NCBI RefSeq assembly: GCF_008085905.1
Contig: NZ_VSFF01000003.1
Location: 186,001-250,000, forward strand
Source of the DNA: Actinomadura syzygii
Lineage (GTDB): Bacteria > Actinomycetota > Actinomycetes > Streptosporangiales > Streptosporangiaceae
Direction: 5' to 3'
DNA: 64,000 nt
The translations under genes were made by a program, and so were the position numbers. The notes under the pieces were generated by a model that was given only the letters and a program-made list of their open reading frames with translations, had not been told where the DNA came from and searched no databases. Shown one piece after another: positions 52,382 to 60,872 of the stretch (position 1 is its first letter; each line of letters starts with the position of its first letter).

Positions 52382-53509
52382 TCATGCCTGGAGGGGGCAG
52401 CGGTCTATCAGCCAGACCTCGCCTTCGTCGTCGGTGAAAGGTTCGGGCGGCTCGTCGGTGAGGCGGTCCAGGTGCCATTCGATGTGGGCGAGGGGGCCGC
52501 GCCAGCCTGCCAGGAGGTCCGCCAGAGGGCGCGGCGGACCCGGCGGGCCGTAGGGGCGCGGGTCGGGCAGCTCCTCCTCCCACAGCGCGTCGTCGCAGTC
52601 GGCCGCCCAGTGCGCGAGCGACGCCAGGACCTCCTCCAGGTCGCGGACGAGGTCGCCCAGCGACCGCAGCGCCATCGCGTCCTGGATCATCCGCTCCCGC
52701 GCGTCGTAGGGCAGCTCCCGGTCGAACACCGGCGGGAAATCCGGACGCCGCCCCGCCAGCACCGGGTCCTCGCCGGTCGCCGCCGCGCGGACCGCCGCCG
52801 CCTGCCACCGCGTCCACTCCGCCAGATGCCCGAGGACCGTCCGCAGCGACGCCGCGCCCGCGCCGCCGCCCGACCGGACCTCCGCCGCCGCGTCCCGCAG
52901 CCGCGACCGGACGAACTCCACCCGGTCCAGCGTCCACGCGCGCGCCCGGTCCGCCCCCGCCGGGCCCCGCGGCCCCGGCCCCGACCGCGTCCGCGGACGC
53001 GGCATCGGCGCCCGCAGCGCCGCCAGCAGATCGTCCAGGTCGCGGACCTCCGCGCCGCGCCCCGACAGGAACGCCGCGCCGATCCGGTCCAGCCGGAACA
53101 TCCGCGGCCCGTCCCGCATCCGGCACCACCCCACCAGGTACTCCCCGTAGGGGGCCGTGACCAGGCCGTGCGCCTCCACGTCGCGGAAACTCCGCGCCCC
53201 CGCCTGATCGGTGTAGGCCAGCCGGACGATCCGCCGCGTCCGGACCGCCTCGCCCAGCGTGTCGCGCACCGGCCCCATCAGCGACCCGACCTCGCTCAGC
53301 GGCTCAGGCTCCGGCGCGGCGCGCAGCACGTACCCGCGGCCCTTCTCAGCCCGCACCGGCAGGCCCCCGTGCGTCAGCAGCTCAAGGTCGCGGCGGACCG
53401 TCCGCGCGCTCACCCCCAGCCGCGCCGCCAGCGCCGCCGCGTCGAGCGGCTCGGGGGACGCCGCGCGCAGCTCCGCGACGAGCGCGAGTAACCGGTCAAC
53501 GCGATCCAC
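52382..53509 (-). CDS. WYL-domain transcriptional regulator fused to a DinB-like domain
   Basis: A 375-residue fusion. The N-terminus is a DeoR/HTH_11 winged helix (RLLALVAELRAASPEPLDAAALAARLGVSARTVRRDLELL), then a WYL domain (RIVRLAYTDQAGARSFRDVEAHGLV, GEYLVGWCRMRDGPRMFRLDRI). The last 170 residues are a DinB/MDMPI-like helical bundle (LRTVLGHLAEWTRWQAAAV, IEWHLDRLTDEPPEPF). WYL regulators sense ligands, some of them nucleic acids. A DinB C-terminus on a regulator is unusual and may bind the effector. GTG at 53509 is uncertain because the ribosome site is weak. Confidence 0.82.
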   Translation of the reverse strand: MDRVDRLLALVAELRAASPEPLDAAALAARLGVSARTVRRDLELLTHGGLPVRAEKGRGYVLRAAPEPEPLSEVGSLMGPVRDTLGEAVRTRRIVRLAYTDQAGARSFRDVEAHGLVTAPYGEYLVGWCRMRDGPRMFRLDRIGAAFLSGRGAEVRDLDDLLAALRAPMPRPRTRSGPGPRGPAGADRARAWTLDRVEFVRSRLRDAAAEVRSGGGAGAASLRTVLGHLAEWTRWQAAAVRAAATGEDPVLAGRRPDFPPVFDRELPYDARERMIQDAMALRSLGDLVRDLEEVLASLAHWAADCDDALWEEELPDPRPYGPPGPPRPLADLLAGWRGPLAHIEWHLDRLTDEPPEPFTDDEGEVWLIDRCPLQA

Positions 53510-53601
53510 CCACCCATCGTGACCGCGCCCACCGACATTTCCGCCGTCCCCGCAGGGCTCCAAAACCCTTACGGGGTCGGTGATTCCGACGCCCGCGCAG
53601 G

Positions 53602-56415
53602 TCAGGTGCCGGACAGCTCCGCCGCCAGGCCCTCGAAATCGGCCGCCGTCAGCGACAGCGCGCTCCCGATCGCCCGCGTCGCCTCCGCGCTGCCGAGATG
53701 CCGCGTCGCGGCCCGGTCGAGGTAGGCCTCGACGAGCCGCGCGCCGGTCAGCCGGCCGCGCGGGCGCAGGGTGCCCACGTCCCGGTCCACCACCGCCCAC
53801 GCGTCTGCGCCGAGTCGCAGCCGGCGCTCCTCGGCCAGCAGCCCCACCAGCGCCGACCGTGACGCCGCGTCCGACAGGTCCGGCAGCCGCACCGCCCGCA
53901 GGTCGGTCACCAGCTCCGGCGACACCGCCGACAGCTCACCGACCCGGTCCGGCTCGCACGTCGCCAGCAGCGCCGTGTCGTTCACGCCCTCCAACCGCGT
54001 CCGGTACAGCGCGGACGCGTACGCCGGGCCCTGCGCCTCGTCCAGGATCAGGCCGTCCAGGCCGTCCAGCAGCAGGACGTGCCCCGCGTGCTCCTCCAGC
54101 GCCGCGCGGAGCCCGTCCGGGCCGTGCTCGCGCAGGTCCTCGGCGTGCGCGGAGCGGACCTCGCCGCTGGAGGCCTCCACCTCCGCCAGCGCCGCCGCGA
54201 CCATCCGCGCCAGCCGCCGCTGCCCGCTGGACGGCGTCCCGATCAGCAGCAGCGCCGGGGCCGACGCGCTCGACACGTCCTGGCCGCGCAGCCGGCGCGC
54301 CCACTTCCCGCGCCGCCGCACCTCCGTCACCACCCGCTCGATGTCGTCCGCGCCGCACAGGAACCGGATCCCGTACGCCTCGGCGACCTGCGGGCTCTGC
54401 TCCGGGACGGGCGCCGCCCGCAGCGGCGGAGGCGGCTCGGGCACCGGCGCCGGCGGCCGCGGCAGATCCGCGGGCCGCTCACCCGCCCGCTCCCCGGCAG
54501 GCGCAGACGGCACGGGTGGCGCGGACGGCGGGGGCGGCGGCGGGACGGGGCCCTCCGCGCCCGGCCACGCCGGACCCCGGTCGAGCTGGGTCTTGAACGC
54601 GTCGGTGTCCAACTGCGTGTGCTGCGGCTCCGACGGCCACACCGGCTCCGCGGGCGCGGGCGGCGGAACGGGCGGAGCCGCGACGGGCCGGGCCGGGACG
54701 GGCGGCGGGGGAGGGCCGTCGGCGGTGGTCGCGTCCGGCGACGGCCACGCCGGGGCCGGGTCGTCCACCGGACGCGACGGCTCCGGCACCGGCGGCGCCT
54801 GGAACGGCGGCGGGGACGAAGGCGGCGGCTCCGGAGCCGAGGGCGGCGGAACCGGCGGGGCGGACGGCGGCGGAACGGGCGCGACCGCGGGCGGCGGGCC
54901 AGGCGCGTCCCGCGCGGGCTCGGGCACCGGCGCGACCGGCTGGTCGGCGCCCGGCTCGGCGCGCCCGGCGGCCAGGTGCGCGCGGGCGGCCTTGATGATG
55001 TCCCACGCCGACAGCTCGTCGGTGGACGGCGGCGTGTGCAGCGCCGGGGACGTCAGCTCCGCCGCCACCGCCTGGGGCACCGCGAACCCCGTCGCCGGGG
55101 GCGGCACCTGCGCCAGCCGGCACCACGTCAGCCCGAGCGTGTAGGTCGTGGCCAGCAGGGCTGCCAGCGCCTCCGCGGGCGGCGCGGCCCCTGGTACCGC
55201 GGTCTGCGTGCCGCGCAGCGCGTCCGGCAGCCGCCCGTCGCGCGGCCACAGCACCCGCAGCGGGTTCGCCGGGTCGGCCAGCACCGCCTGCAGCGTCCGG
55301 GCGCTGTCGGGGTCGAGCCACTGCTGCACGGCGGCGAGCGCGCCCGGCGCGGCCTGCAGGTCGGCGGCCAGCACCGCGACGCCCGCGCGGCGGACCTCGT
55401 CGTGGCCGCGGCCCGGCGCGGCCGGCCGCGGCCCGGTCAGCTCCGCGACGATCTCCTGCAGGTCGTACAGGGCGAGGCGCAGGTACTCCCCGGGCGCGGT
55501 GTCGCGGACCATCGGCGTCGCGAACTCGGCCGGGCAGCGCCGCCGCCACTCCTGCACGATCGCGCCCGGCCCGTACCGGACGGTCGCGAGGTCCTGGTTG
55601 ACCATCCGCAGCGACGCCGCCGTGATCGCCGCGAGCGCGTCCGCGCCCGGACGGAACCGCGGGTCGCCCCGCAGCCCGGCCGCGACCTCGTACATCACCC
55701 GGGCGACGTGCGCGGCGCCGCCGCCGTCGCCCGCGCCGAGCCGGTGCACGTAGTACCCGGCGAGCGTCGCGAAGTCGGGCGGCATCATCCAGTGCAGTTG
55801 CTCGGCCGACGTCGTCAGGAACGGCACGAACGACTCGATCAGCGGATGCTCGGTCAGCGCCACCGGCGACCCCGCGCACCACAGCAGCGCCCCCCACGCC
55901 GCGGCGACCGTCGACGGCGTCCCCGGCTGGAACATCGGGTCGTGCTGGGCGAACTGCTGCGGGTCGACCGCCAGCGCCGTGGTGAGGGCCTGGGAGATCC
56001 CCGCCACCACCGCCGTGTCGGGGACGGGCCCGAGGAACCCCAGCGGCGCGACCCGCCCGGCCGACAGGTCCGGGCCGGTGGGGAACAGCTGCGGCGGGAC
56101 GGGCGGCGTGCCCGCCCCGCGCGGCGCGGGCACGGCGACGCGGCGGTCCTCGAACGCGGCGGGCGGCGGGCACGGATGCCACGCGCCGTCCAGGCCGCAC
56201 CGGTACCAGCGGCCCCACGCCCCGTAGAGCCACCACTCCCCGGCGCCCCACAGCATCCGCGCGGCGATCTGCGCGGCGCGGTCGGCGGGCTGGGCCGTCC
56301 GCCACCACGGGGCGGCGACCAGCTCGCGCACGTTGCCCTCGACCGACGCGAACAGGTCCCCGCTCGGGCCGCCACCGGTTCCGCCGGGCCCGCCCCCGGC
56401 CGCCTGCCAGCTCAT
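53602..56415 (-). CDS. Large proline-rich protein with degenerate AAA-type ATPase C-terminus
   Basis: A 937-residue protein in three parts. Residues about 1-470 form a soluble alpha-helical region with a WG/WYRCGLDGAWHPCPPP motif near the start; residues about 480-690 are Pro/Ala-rich repeats (PVPPPSAPPVPPPSAPEPP); residues about 690-937 look like an AAA+ ATPase related to the EccA/CbxX group. The nucleotide loop is GTPSSGQRR where GxxxxGKT is expected, so lysine and threonine are missing; VLLLDGLDGLIL sits where Walker B would be. It may be a regulatory pseudo-ATPase. No ESX genes adjoin. I do not recognise a close named family. Confidence 0.7.
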   Translation of the reverse strand: MSWQAAGGGPGGTGGGPSGDLFASVEGNVRELVAAPWWRTAQPADRAAQIAARMLWGAGEWWLYGAWGRWYRCGLDGAWHPCPPPAAFEDRRVAVPAPRGAGTPPVPPQLFPTGPDLSAGRVAPLGFLGPVPDTAVVAGISQALTTALAVDPQQFAQHDPMFQPGTPSTVAAAWGALLWCAGSPVALTEHPLIESFVPFLTTSAEQLHWMMPPDFATLAGYYVHRLGAGDGGGAAHVARVMYEVAAGLRGDPRFRPGADALAAITAASLRMVNQDLATVRYGPGAIVQEWRRRCPAEFATPMVRDTAPGEYLRLALYDLQEIVAELTGPRPAAPGRGHDEVRRAGVAVLAADLQAAPGALAAVQQWLDPDSARTLQAVLADPANPLRVLWPRDGRLPDALRGTQTAVPGAAPPAEALAALLATTYTLGLTWCRLAQVPPPATGFAVPQAVAAELTSPALHTPPSTDELSAWDIIKAARAHLAAGRAEPGADQPVAPVPEPARDAPGPPPAVAPVPPPSAPPVPPPSAPEPPPSSPPPFQAPPVPEPSRPVDDPAPAWPSPDATTADGPPPPPVPARPVAAPPVPPPAPAEPVWPSEPQHTQLDTDAFKTQLDRGPAWPGAEGPVPPPPPPSAPPVPSAPAGERAGERPADLPRPPAPVPEPPPPLRAAPVPEQSPQVAEAYGIRFLCGADDIERVVTEVRRRGKWARRLRGQDVSSASAPALLLIGTPSSGQRRLARMVAAALAEVEASSGEVRSAHAEDLREHGPDGLRAALEEHAGHVLLLDGLDGLILDEAQGPAYASALYRTRLEGVNDTALLATCEPDRVGELSAVSPELVTDLRAVRLPDLSDAASRSALVGLLAEERRLRLGADAWAVVDRDVGTLRPRGRLTGARLVEAYLDRAATRHLGSAEATRAIGSALSLTAADFEGLAAELSGT

Positions 56416-56559
56416 CCGGCGATAGTAGTGGCCGCGGCGCCGCGCCCGTGCGGCGTGCCCGGCAAGACGGCGCCGCCGGTCAGGACGCCTTCTCCGGACG
56501 GCTTCCCGGGCGCCGCGCGGCGGGAGCCTGCGGAGGTGCGGCGGCGGGTTCCGCGCCCC

Positions 56560-56589
56560 TTGTTGTAAGGAGTGTCCCTGCTGTACGTT
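56560..56589 (+). promoter_or_regulatory. Promoter candidate for the EamA transporter
   Basis: TTGTTG (56560-56565), 18 bp, TACGTT (56584-56589). The start codon at 56647 is about 50 nt downstream of the expected start site. Confidence 0.45.
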
Positions 56590-56646
56590 CATTAACCGTT
56601 GGTTCCCCGGCCGTGCCGGGACGGCGGCGAGGATCGGGAGCGGGCG

Positions 56647-57648
56647 GTGGACGGTGCGGCGCGCACGCGCGCCTGGGGCGTGGGCCTCACGGTGTTCTCC
56701 TCGGTCTGCTTCGGCGCGTCCGGGCCGTTCGGCAAGGCCGTCATCGAGGGCGGGCTCAGCCCGCTGCAGGCGGTCTGGCTGCGGATGGCGGCGGCCGCCC
56801 TCGTCCTGGTCCCCCTCGCCGCGGTCCTGCGCCGCCGCGCCCTCACCCGCGGGCTGCGCCGCAACCTCGTCCCGATCGCCGCCTACGGCGTCGTCGGGAT
56901 CGCGGGCTGCCAGGCGTTCTACTTCCTCGCCGCGTCCCGGCTGCCGGTCGGCGTGGCGATCCTGCTGGAGTTCTGCGGACCGGTCATGGTGCTGGCGTGG
57001 CTGCGGATCGTCCGCCGCGCCCCCGTGCACCGCACCGCGGCCGCCGGTGTCGCCGTCGCGCTCGCCGGGCTCGTCCTGGTCGTGCAGGTGTGGCAGGGCC
57101 TCAGCCTCGACCCCGTCGGCCTCGCCGCCGGTCTCGCCGCCGCCGCGTGCCAGGCCGCCTACCTCCTCATCGTCGACCGGCTCGCCGGACGCGTCGACCC
57201 GATCGTGCTCACCGCGTCCGGCTCCGTCGTCGCGGTCGCCGTGCTCACCGCGATCGCCGCGCCGTGGACGCTGCCGTGGGACGTGCTGCCCGCCGACATC
57301 GCCGTCGGCGGGCACACCGCCCCCGGCTGGGCCCTCGTCGCCTGGATCGGGCTCGTCAGCACCGTCCTCGCCTACCTCACCGGAGTCGCCGGGCTGCAGC
57401 GCCTGCCCGCGCAGGTCGGCGGCGCGATCTGCTACACCGAGGCCGTCGCCGCCGCGCTCATCGCCTGGGCCGTCCTCGGCGAGCACCTCACCCCCGCCCA
57501 GCTCGCCGGCGGCGCGATCGTGCTGACCGGCGCCTACATCGCCCAGCGCGCCGCCATCGCCCGGCCCGTCCCGCCCGCCGTCCTCGCCGCCCCGGCCGCG
57601 GCCACCGGAACCACGGCCGCCGGAACGACGGCCCCGGCCGGACGCTGA
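56647..57648 (+). CDS. EamA/DMT-superfamily transporter
   Basis: A 333-residue protein with ten membrane helices in two EamA repeats: FSSVCFGASGPFGKAVIEGG in the first, and VLAYLTGVAGLQRLPAQVGGAICYTEAVAAALIAWAVLGEHLTPAQLAGGAIVLTGAYI in the second. It is probably an exporter of amino acids or metabolites (RhtA/YdcZ type); the substrate is not predictable. GGGAG lies 6 nt before the GTG at 56647. A short Ala/Thr tail ends the protein. Confidence 0.9.
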   Translation: MDGAARTRAWGVGLTVFSSVCFGASGPFGKAVIEGGLSPLQAVWLRMAAAALVLVPLAAVLRRRALTRGLRRNLVPIAAYGVVGIAGCQAFYFLAASRLPVGVAILLEFCGPVMVLAWLRIVRRAPVHRTAAAGVAVALAGLVLVVQVWQGLSLDPVGLAAGLAAAACQAAYLLIVDRLAGRVDPIVLTASGSVVAVAVLTAIAAPWTLPWDVLPADIAVGGHTAPGWALVAWIGLVSTVLAYLTGVAGLQRLPAQVGGAICYTEAVAAALIAWAVLGEHLTPAQLAGGAIVLTGAYIAQRAAIARPVPPAVLAAPAAATGTTAAGTTAPAGR

Positions 57649-57694
57649 TCCCGCCTCCCGAGCGGCGTTTCCGCGGACGGGGTCTCCCGGCGGG

Positions 57695-58465
57695 TCAGGT
57701 GTGCTCGGCGCGGAAGCGGCGCGCGCCGAGCGTCACCGACACCACCAGCAGCACCGCCGTGACCAGCGCGCCCTCCGCGACCGCCGCCGTGGCGTAGTCG
57801 CCGCGGAACGCCGCCCGCGCCGCGTCCACCACGTACCGGAACGGCGTCAGCCGCGACAGCACGTCCAGCCAGCCCGGCGCCAGGCTCATCGGCAGCAGGA
57901 TCCCCGACAGCAGCAGCAGCGGCAGCGTCACCGCCGACAGCAGCGGCGCGAACGCGTCCTCGCTGCGCGTCCGCAGCGCCAGGACGTAGGACAGCGACGC
58001 CACGCTCACCGCCAGCGACACCACGAACACCAGCCCCACCGCCACGCCGCCCGCCGGGGCCCGCAGCCCCAGCGCCAGCCCGATCCCCACCAGCAGCACC
58101 GCCTGCGCGCCCACCACGGCGGTGTCGCGCAGCACCCGGCCCAGCAGCAGCGCCGTCCGGCTCACCGGCGTCACCCGCAGCCGCTCCAGCACCCCCGACC
58201 GCAGATCGCCGATCAGCCCGAACCCCACGAACCCGGCCCCGAACAACGTCAACTGGATCAGCACGCCCGGCACGAACGACTGCCACGCGTCGCCCGCCCC
58301 GAACCCGCGCACCTTCACCAGGTCCTTCAGCAGCGGGCCGAACAGCACCAGATACAGCAGCGGCTGCAGCGCCCCGAACACGATCGCGACCTTGCTGCGC
58401 AGCGTCTGCCGCAGACACCGCAGGAAGATCAGCCGCGTGTCGGACGCGGTCCGCGCGAGAGACAT
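57695..58465 (-). CDS. ABC-2 type permease, DrrB family (second exporter)
   Basis: A 256-residue membrane protein with about six helices: LRCLRQTLRSKVAIVFGALQPLLYLVLFGPLL at the start, LRSGVLERLRVTPVSRTALLLGR and PMSLAPGWLDVLSRLTPFRYVVDAARAAFRGDY. It pairs with the ATPase encoded 33 bp upstream. GAAGGAG is 7 nt before the ATG at 58465, so this start is preferred over the GTG at 58486. Confidence 0.9.
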   Translation of the reverse strand: MSLARTASDTRLIFLRCLRQTLRSKVAIVFGALQPLLYLVLFGPLLKDLVKVRGFGAGDAWQSFVPGVLIQLTLFGAGFVGFGLIGDLRSGVLERLRVTPVSRTALLLGRVLRDTAVVGAQAVLLVGIGLALGLRAPAGGVAVGLVFVVSLAVSVASLSYVLALRTRSEDAFAPLLSAVTLPLLLLSGILLPMSLAPGWLDVLSRLTPFRYVVDAARAAFRGDYATAAVAEGALVTAVLLVVSVTLGARRFRAEHT

Positions 58466-58498
58466 CACAGGACTCCTTCGAGACACGCCGGACGCCGC

Positions 58499-59578
58499 TC
58501 AGGCGGCCGACACGGAAGACGGACCGGACGAAACCGGACCGGGCGAGGCGGGACCGGACGGAGGCCGGGCGGGCCGATCGGCGGGCGCTGGGCCGGTCGG
58601 GTCGCGCAGGGAGCGGCCCGTGACGGCGAGGAACACGTCGTCCAGGGTCGGGCGCGACAGGCTCAGCGACGCCAGCTCCACGCCCGCACCGTCCAGCGCG
58701 CGGATCAGGCCCGTCAGCGCCTTCTCGCCGTCCTCGACCGTCAGCCGCACCACCCGACCCGACACCGCCGCCTCCCGTACCGCCGGATGCCGGGACAGCG
58801 CCTCCCGCACCGCCCCCGCCCCCTCGCCCGCCCTGTCGCCCGCCGTTCCCGCTCCGGACGCGGCCGAGCCGGCCAGTTCCAGGACGACGACGTCGCCCGC
58901 GACGCGGCGCTTCAGCTCGGCGGGCGTGCCCTCCGCCACGATCAGGCCCCGGTCGATGATCAGCAGCCGGTCGCACAGCGCGTCCGCCTCGTCCAGGTAG
59001 TGCGTGGTCAGGAACACCGTCGTGCCGTCCCCGTCGCGCATGGCGCGGATGTGGTCCCACAGGTTGCCGCGGCTGTGCGGGTCCAGGCCGGTGGTCGGCT
59101 CGTCCAGGAACAGCAGCGGCGGACGGTGCACCAGCCCGAGGGCGATGTCCAGGCGGCGGCGCTGCCCGCCCGACAGCGACCCCGACGGCCGTGCGCCCAG
59201 CCCGTCCAGGTCCAGGCGGCCGCACAGGTCGGCGATCCGCGCGGCGCGGTCCGGCACCCCGTACAGGCGGGCCTGCAGATCCAGCTCCTCCCCGGCGGGC
59301 ACGGACGGGTCGGTGCCGCCGCCCTGCGCCACCACCCCGATCCGGCGCCGCACCCCGGCCGGGTCGGCGCGCAGGTCGCGGCCCGCGACGGTCGCCGTCC
59401 CGGCGGTGGGCGCCAGCAGCGTGGTCAGCATCCGCAGCGTGGTCGTCTTGCCCGCGCCGTTCGGGCCGAGGAACCCGACGATCTCGCCCGGCGCGACCGA
59501 CAGGTCCACGCCGCGGACGGCCTCGACCGTCCCGTGCCTGCCGGTGAAGGTGCGGGCCAGCCCGCGCGCGTCGATCAC
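58499..59578 (-). CDS. ABC transporter ATP-binding protein, DrrA family (second exporter)
   Basis: A 359-residue ATPase with Walker A GPNGAGKTTT, signature LSGGQRRRLDIALG, Walker B LLFLDEPTTGLDP and TTHYLDEAD; RPTLDDVFLAVTGR marks the DrrA family. The last 40 residues are Pro/Ala/Ser rich. AGGAGG is 5 nt before the GTG at 59578. It forms an operon with the permease and is divergent from a TetR gene that probably controls it. Confidence 0.93.
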   Translation of the reverse strand: MIDARGLARTFTGRHGTVEAVRGVDLSVAPGEIVGFLGPNGAGKTTTLRMLTTLLAPTAGTATVAGRDLRADPAGVRRRIGVVAQGGGTDPSVPAGEELDLQARLYGVPDRAARIADLCGRLDLDGLGARPSGSLSGGQRRRLDIALGLVHRPPLLFLDEPTTGLDPHSRGNLWDHIRAMRDGDGTTVFLTTHYLDEADALCDRLLIIDRGLIVAEGTPAELKRRVAGDVVVLELAGSAASGAGTAGDRAGEGAGAVREALSRHPAVREAAVSGRVVRLTVEDGEKALTGLIRALDGAGVELASLSLSRPTLDDVFLAVTGRSLRDPTGPAPADRPARPPSGPASPGPVSSGPSSVSAA

Positions 59579-59605
59579 GGTCACCTCCTGAGGAGCCAGG
59601 TGCAG

Positions 59606-59674
59606 AAGCATGCACACAGTAACCCCAAATTTGCAGTCACACCAAATTTTAATTGACACCAGTGAAGGTATATT
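59606..59674. promoter_or_regulatory. AT-rich promoter/operator between the ABC operon and tetR
   Basis: Two direct copies of CCAAATTT lie in this interval (in 59625-59650), each with the palindromic core AAATTT. On the minus strand TTGGTG, 18 bp, TACTGT overlaps both and would serve the ABC operon. On the plus strand TATATT (59669-59674) lies 6 bp before the tetR ATG. The layout suits TetR repression of both genes. Confidence 0.5.
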
Positions 59675-59680
59675 CTCCGC

Positions 59681-60379
59681 ATGGGAGACGAGATCGCGAC
59701 CGGCGGGGAACGGGGGAGCGGGCGGGAGCTCGGGCTGCGCGAGCGCAAGAAGCGCGAGACCCGGCGCCGCATCGCCGACATCGCCACCGGGCTGTTCATC
59801 ATGCGCGGCTTCGACAGCGTCACCATCGCCGACGTCGCCCGCTCCGCCGACGTGTCGGTCAACACCGTCTTCAACTACTTCCGCACCAAGGAGGACCTGT
59901 TCTTCGACCGGCAGGCCGAGATCGTCGAACGCGCCGCCGCCGCGTTCGACGAACGCCGCCCCGGCGAGAGCGTCGCCGCCCTGTTCCGCCGCACCTTCAT
60001 GGAGGGCCTGGACGCCGGCGCCCACCAGACCGGGTTCCACGAGGGCTCGGAGACCTGGGCCAGGACCGTCCAGGACAGCCCCGCCCTCATGGCCCGCCAG
60101 CGCGAGATCGCCCGCCAGGCCCAGGACGCCCTCGCCGAGCGCCTCGCCGAGGCCACCGGCGCCGACCCCGACGACATCACCCCCGCGATCGCCGCCGCAA
60201 TGGTGTTCGCCGCCGTCACCGGGCTGACCGACCACGTCGTCCGCCGCAAGATCGCGGGGGAGACCCTGGAGGAGATGCGCGACAGCGTCTACGCCAACGC
60301 CCGCCGCGCCTTCGACCTCCTCGAACACGGCCTCGGCGGGTACGCCGCCGCCCCACTCGACGGCACCCCCGAGTCATAA
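59681..60379 (+). CDS. TetR family regulator, likely repressor of the adjoining ABC exporter
   Basis: A 232-residue TetR protein: ERKKRETRRRIADIATGLFIMRGFDSVTIADVARSADVSVNTVFNYFRTKEDLFFD is the canonical helix-turn-helix. The C-terminal ligand domain is helical and not recognisable by eye. The ATG at 59681 has no Shine-Dalgarno and lies close to a TATATT box, so the mRNA may be leaderless. A hairpin, CTTCTG-GGTCG-CAGAAG at 60386-60402, follows the stop by 6 bp. Confidence 0.92.
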   Translation: MGDEIATGGERGSGRELGLRERKKRETRRRIADIATGLFIMRGFDSVTIADVARSADVSVNTVFNYFRTKEDLFFDRQAEIVERAAAAFDERRPGESVAALFRRTFMEGLDAGAHQTGFHEGSETWARTVQDSPALMARQREIARQAQDALAERLAEATGADPDDITPAIAAAMVFAAVTGLTDHVVRRKIAGETLEEMRDSVYANARRAFDLLEHGLGGYAAAPLDGTPES

Positions 60380-60385
60380 CCCTCG

Positions 60386-60402
60386 CTTCTGGGTCGCAGA
60401 AG
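60386..60402. terminator. Small hairpin after tetR
   Basis: CTTCTG (60386-60391) and CAGAAG (60397-60402) with the 5-nt loop GGTCG, 6 bp after the tetR stop. No U-tract follows, so the termination role is tentative. Confidence 0.4.
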
Positions 60403-60474
60403 ATCCATGTCTTGGACTTATCGGACGGCGGGCTGCACCCTGGAAGGGAGACACACCGAACCAGGGGAGCGACC

Positions 60475-60849
60475 ATGACAGAGCGCGAGAAGGCCATGCG
60501 GCCCGAGGACATCATCCGGCTGTTCGTCGAACGGTCCAACGCCGGGGACGCCGCCGGCGTCGCCGCGCTGTACGAGCCCGACGCGGTCCTGGCCTACCCG
60601 CCCGGATCCCAGACCGTCGGACGCGCCGCCATCCAGGCCCTCTGGGAGAAGGTCCTTGCCGCCGGACCCCGCTTCGAGCCCGAGGAGCCGCTGCCCACCC
60701 TCGTCAGCGGCGATATCGCCCTCACCTCCACCCCGCCCCGCGACGGCGCCGGGGCCCGCGCGCAGGTCGTCCGCCGCCAGCCTGACGGGAGCTGGCTCCG
60801 CGTCCTCGACCAGCCCGAGTTCGTCCCCGTGCCCGGAACCGCGGACTGA
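60475..60849 (+). CDS. NTF2/SnoaL-like protein
   Basis: A 124-residue protein with the cystatin-like SnoaL pattern: IIRLFVERSNAGDAAGVAALYEPDAVLAYPPGSQTVGRAAIQALWEKVLAAGP, then VRRQPDGSWLRVLDQPEF. These small barrels act as cyclases, isomerases or unknown enzymes; residues for catalysis are not clear. AGGGGAG precedes the ATG by 6 nt. It lies downstream of tetR with about 95 bp between. Confidence 0.82.
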   Translation: MTEREKAMRPEDIIRLFVERSNAGDAAGVAALYEPDAVLAYPPGSQTVGRAAIQALWEKVLAAGPRFEPEEPLPTLVSGDIALTSTPPRDGAGARAQVVRRQPDGSWLRVLDQPEFVPVPGTAD

Positions 60850-60872
60850 GCGCCGGGACGGGGAACGCGCGG

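Noticed and set aside
53602..57486. A 1294-codon reading frame extending the AAA-like protein
   Set aside because: Residues before the ATG at 56415 are antisense to the EamA transporter and look like shadow sequence.
58499..60328. Longer N-terminus for the second DrrA-type ATPase
   Set aside because: AGGAGG 5 nt before GTG 59578 and the AT-rich intergenic DNA upstream show the start; beyond it the frame is antisense to tetR.
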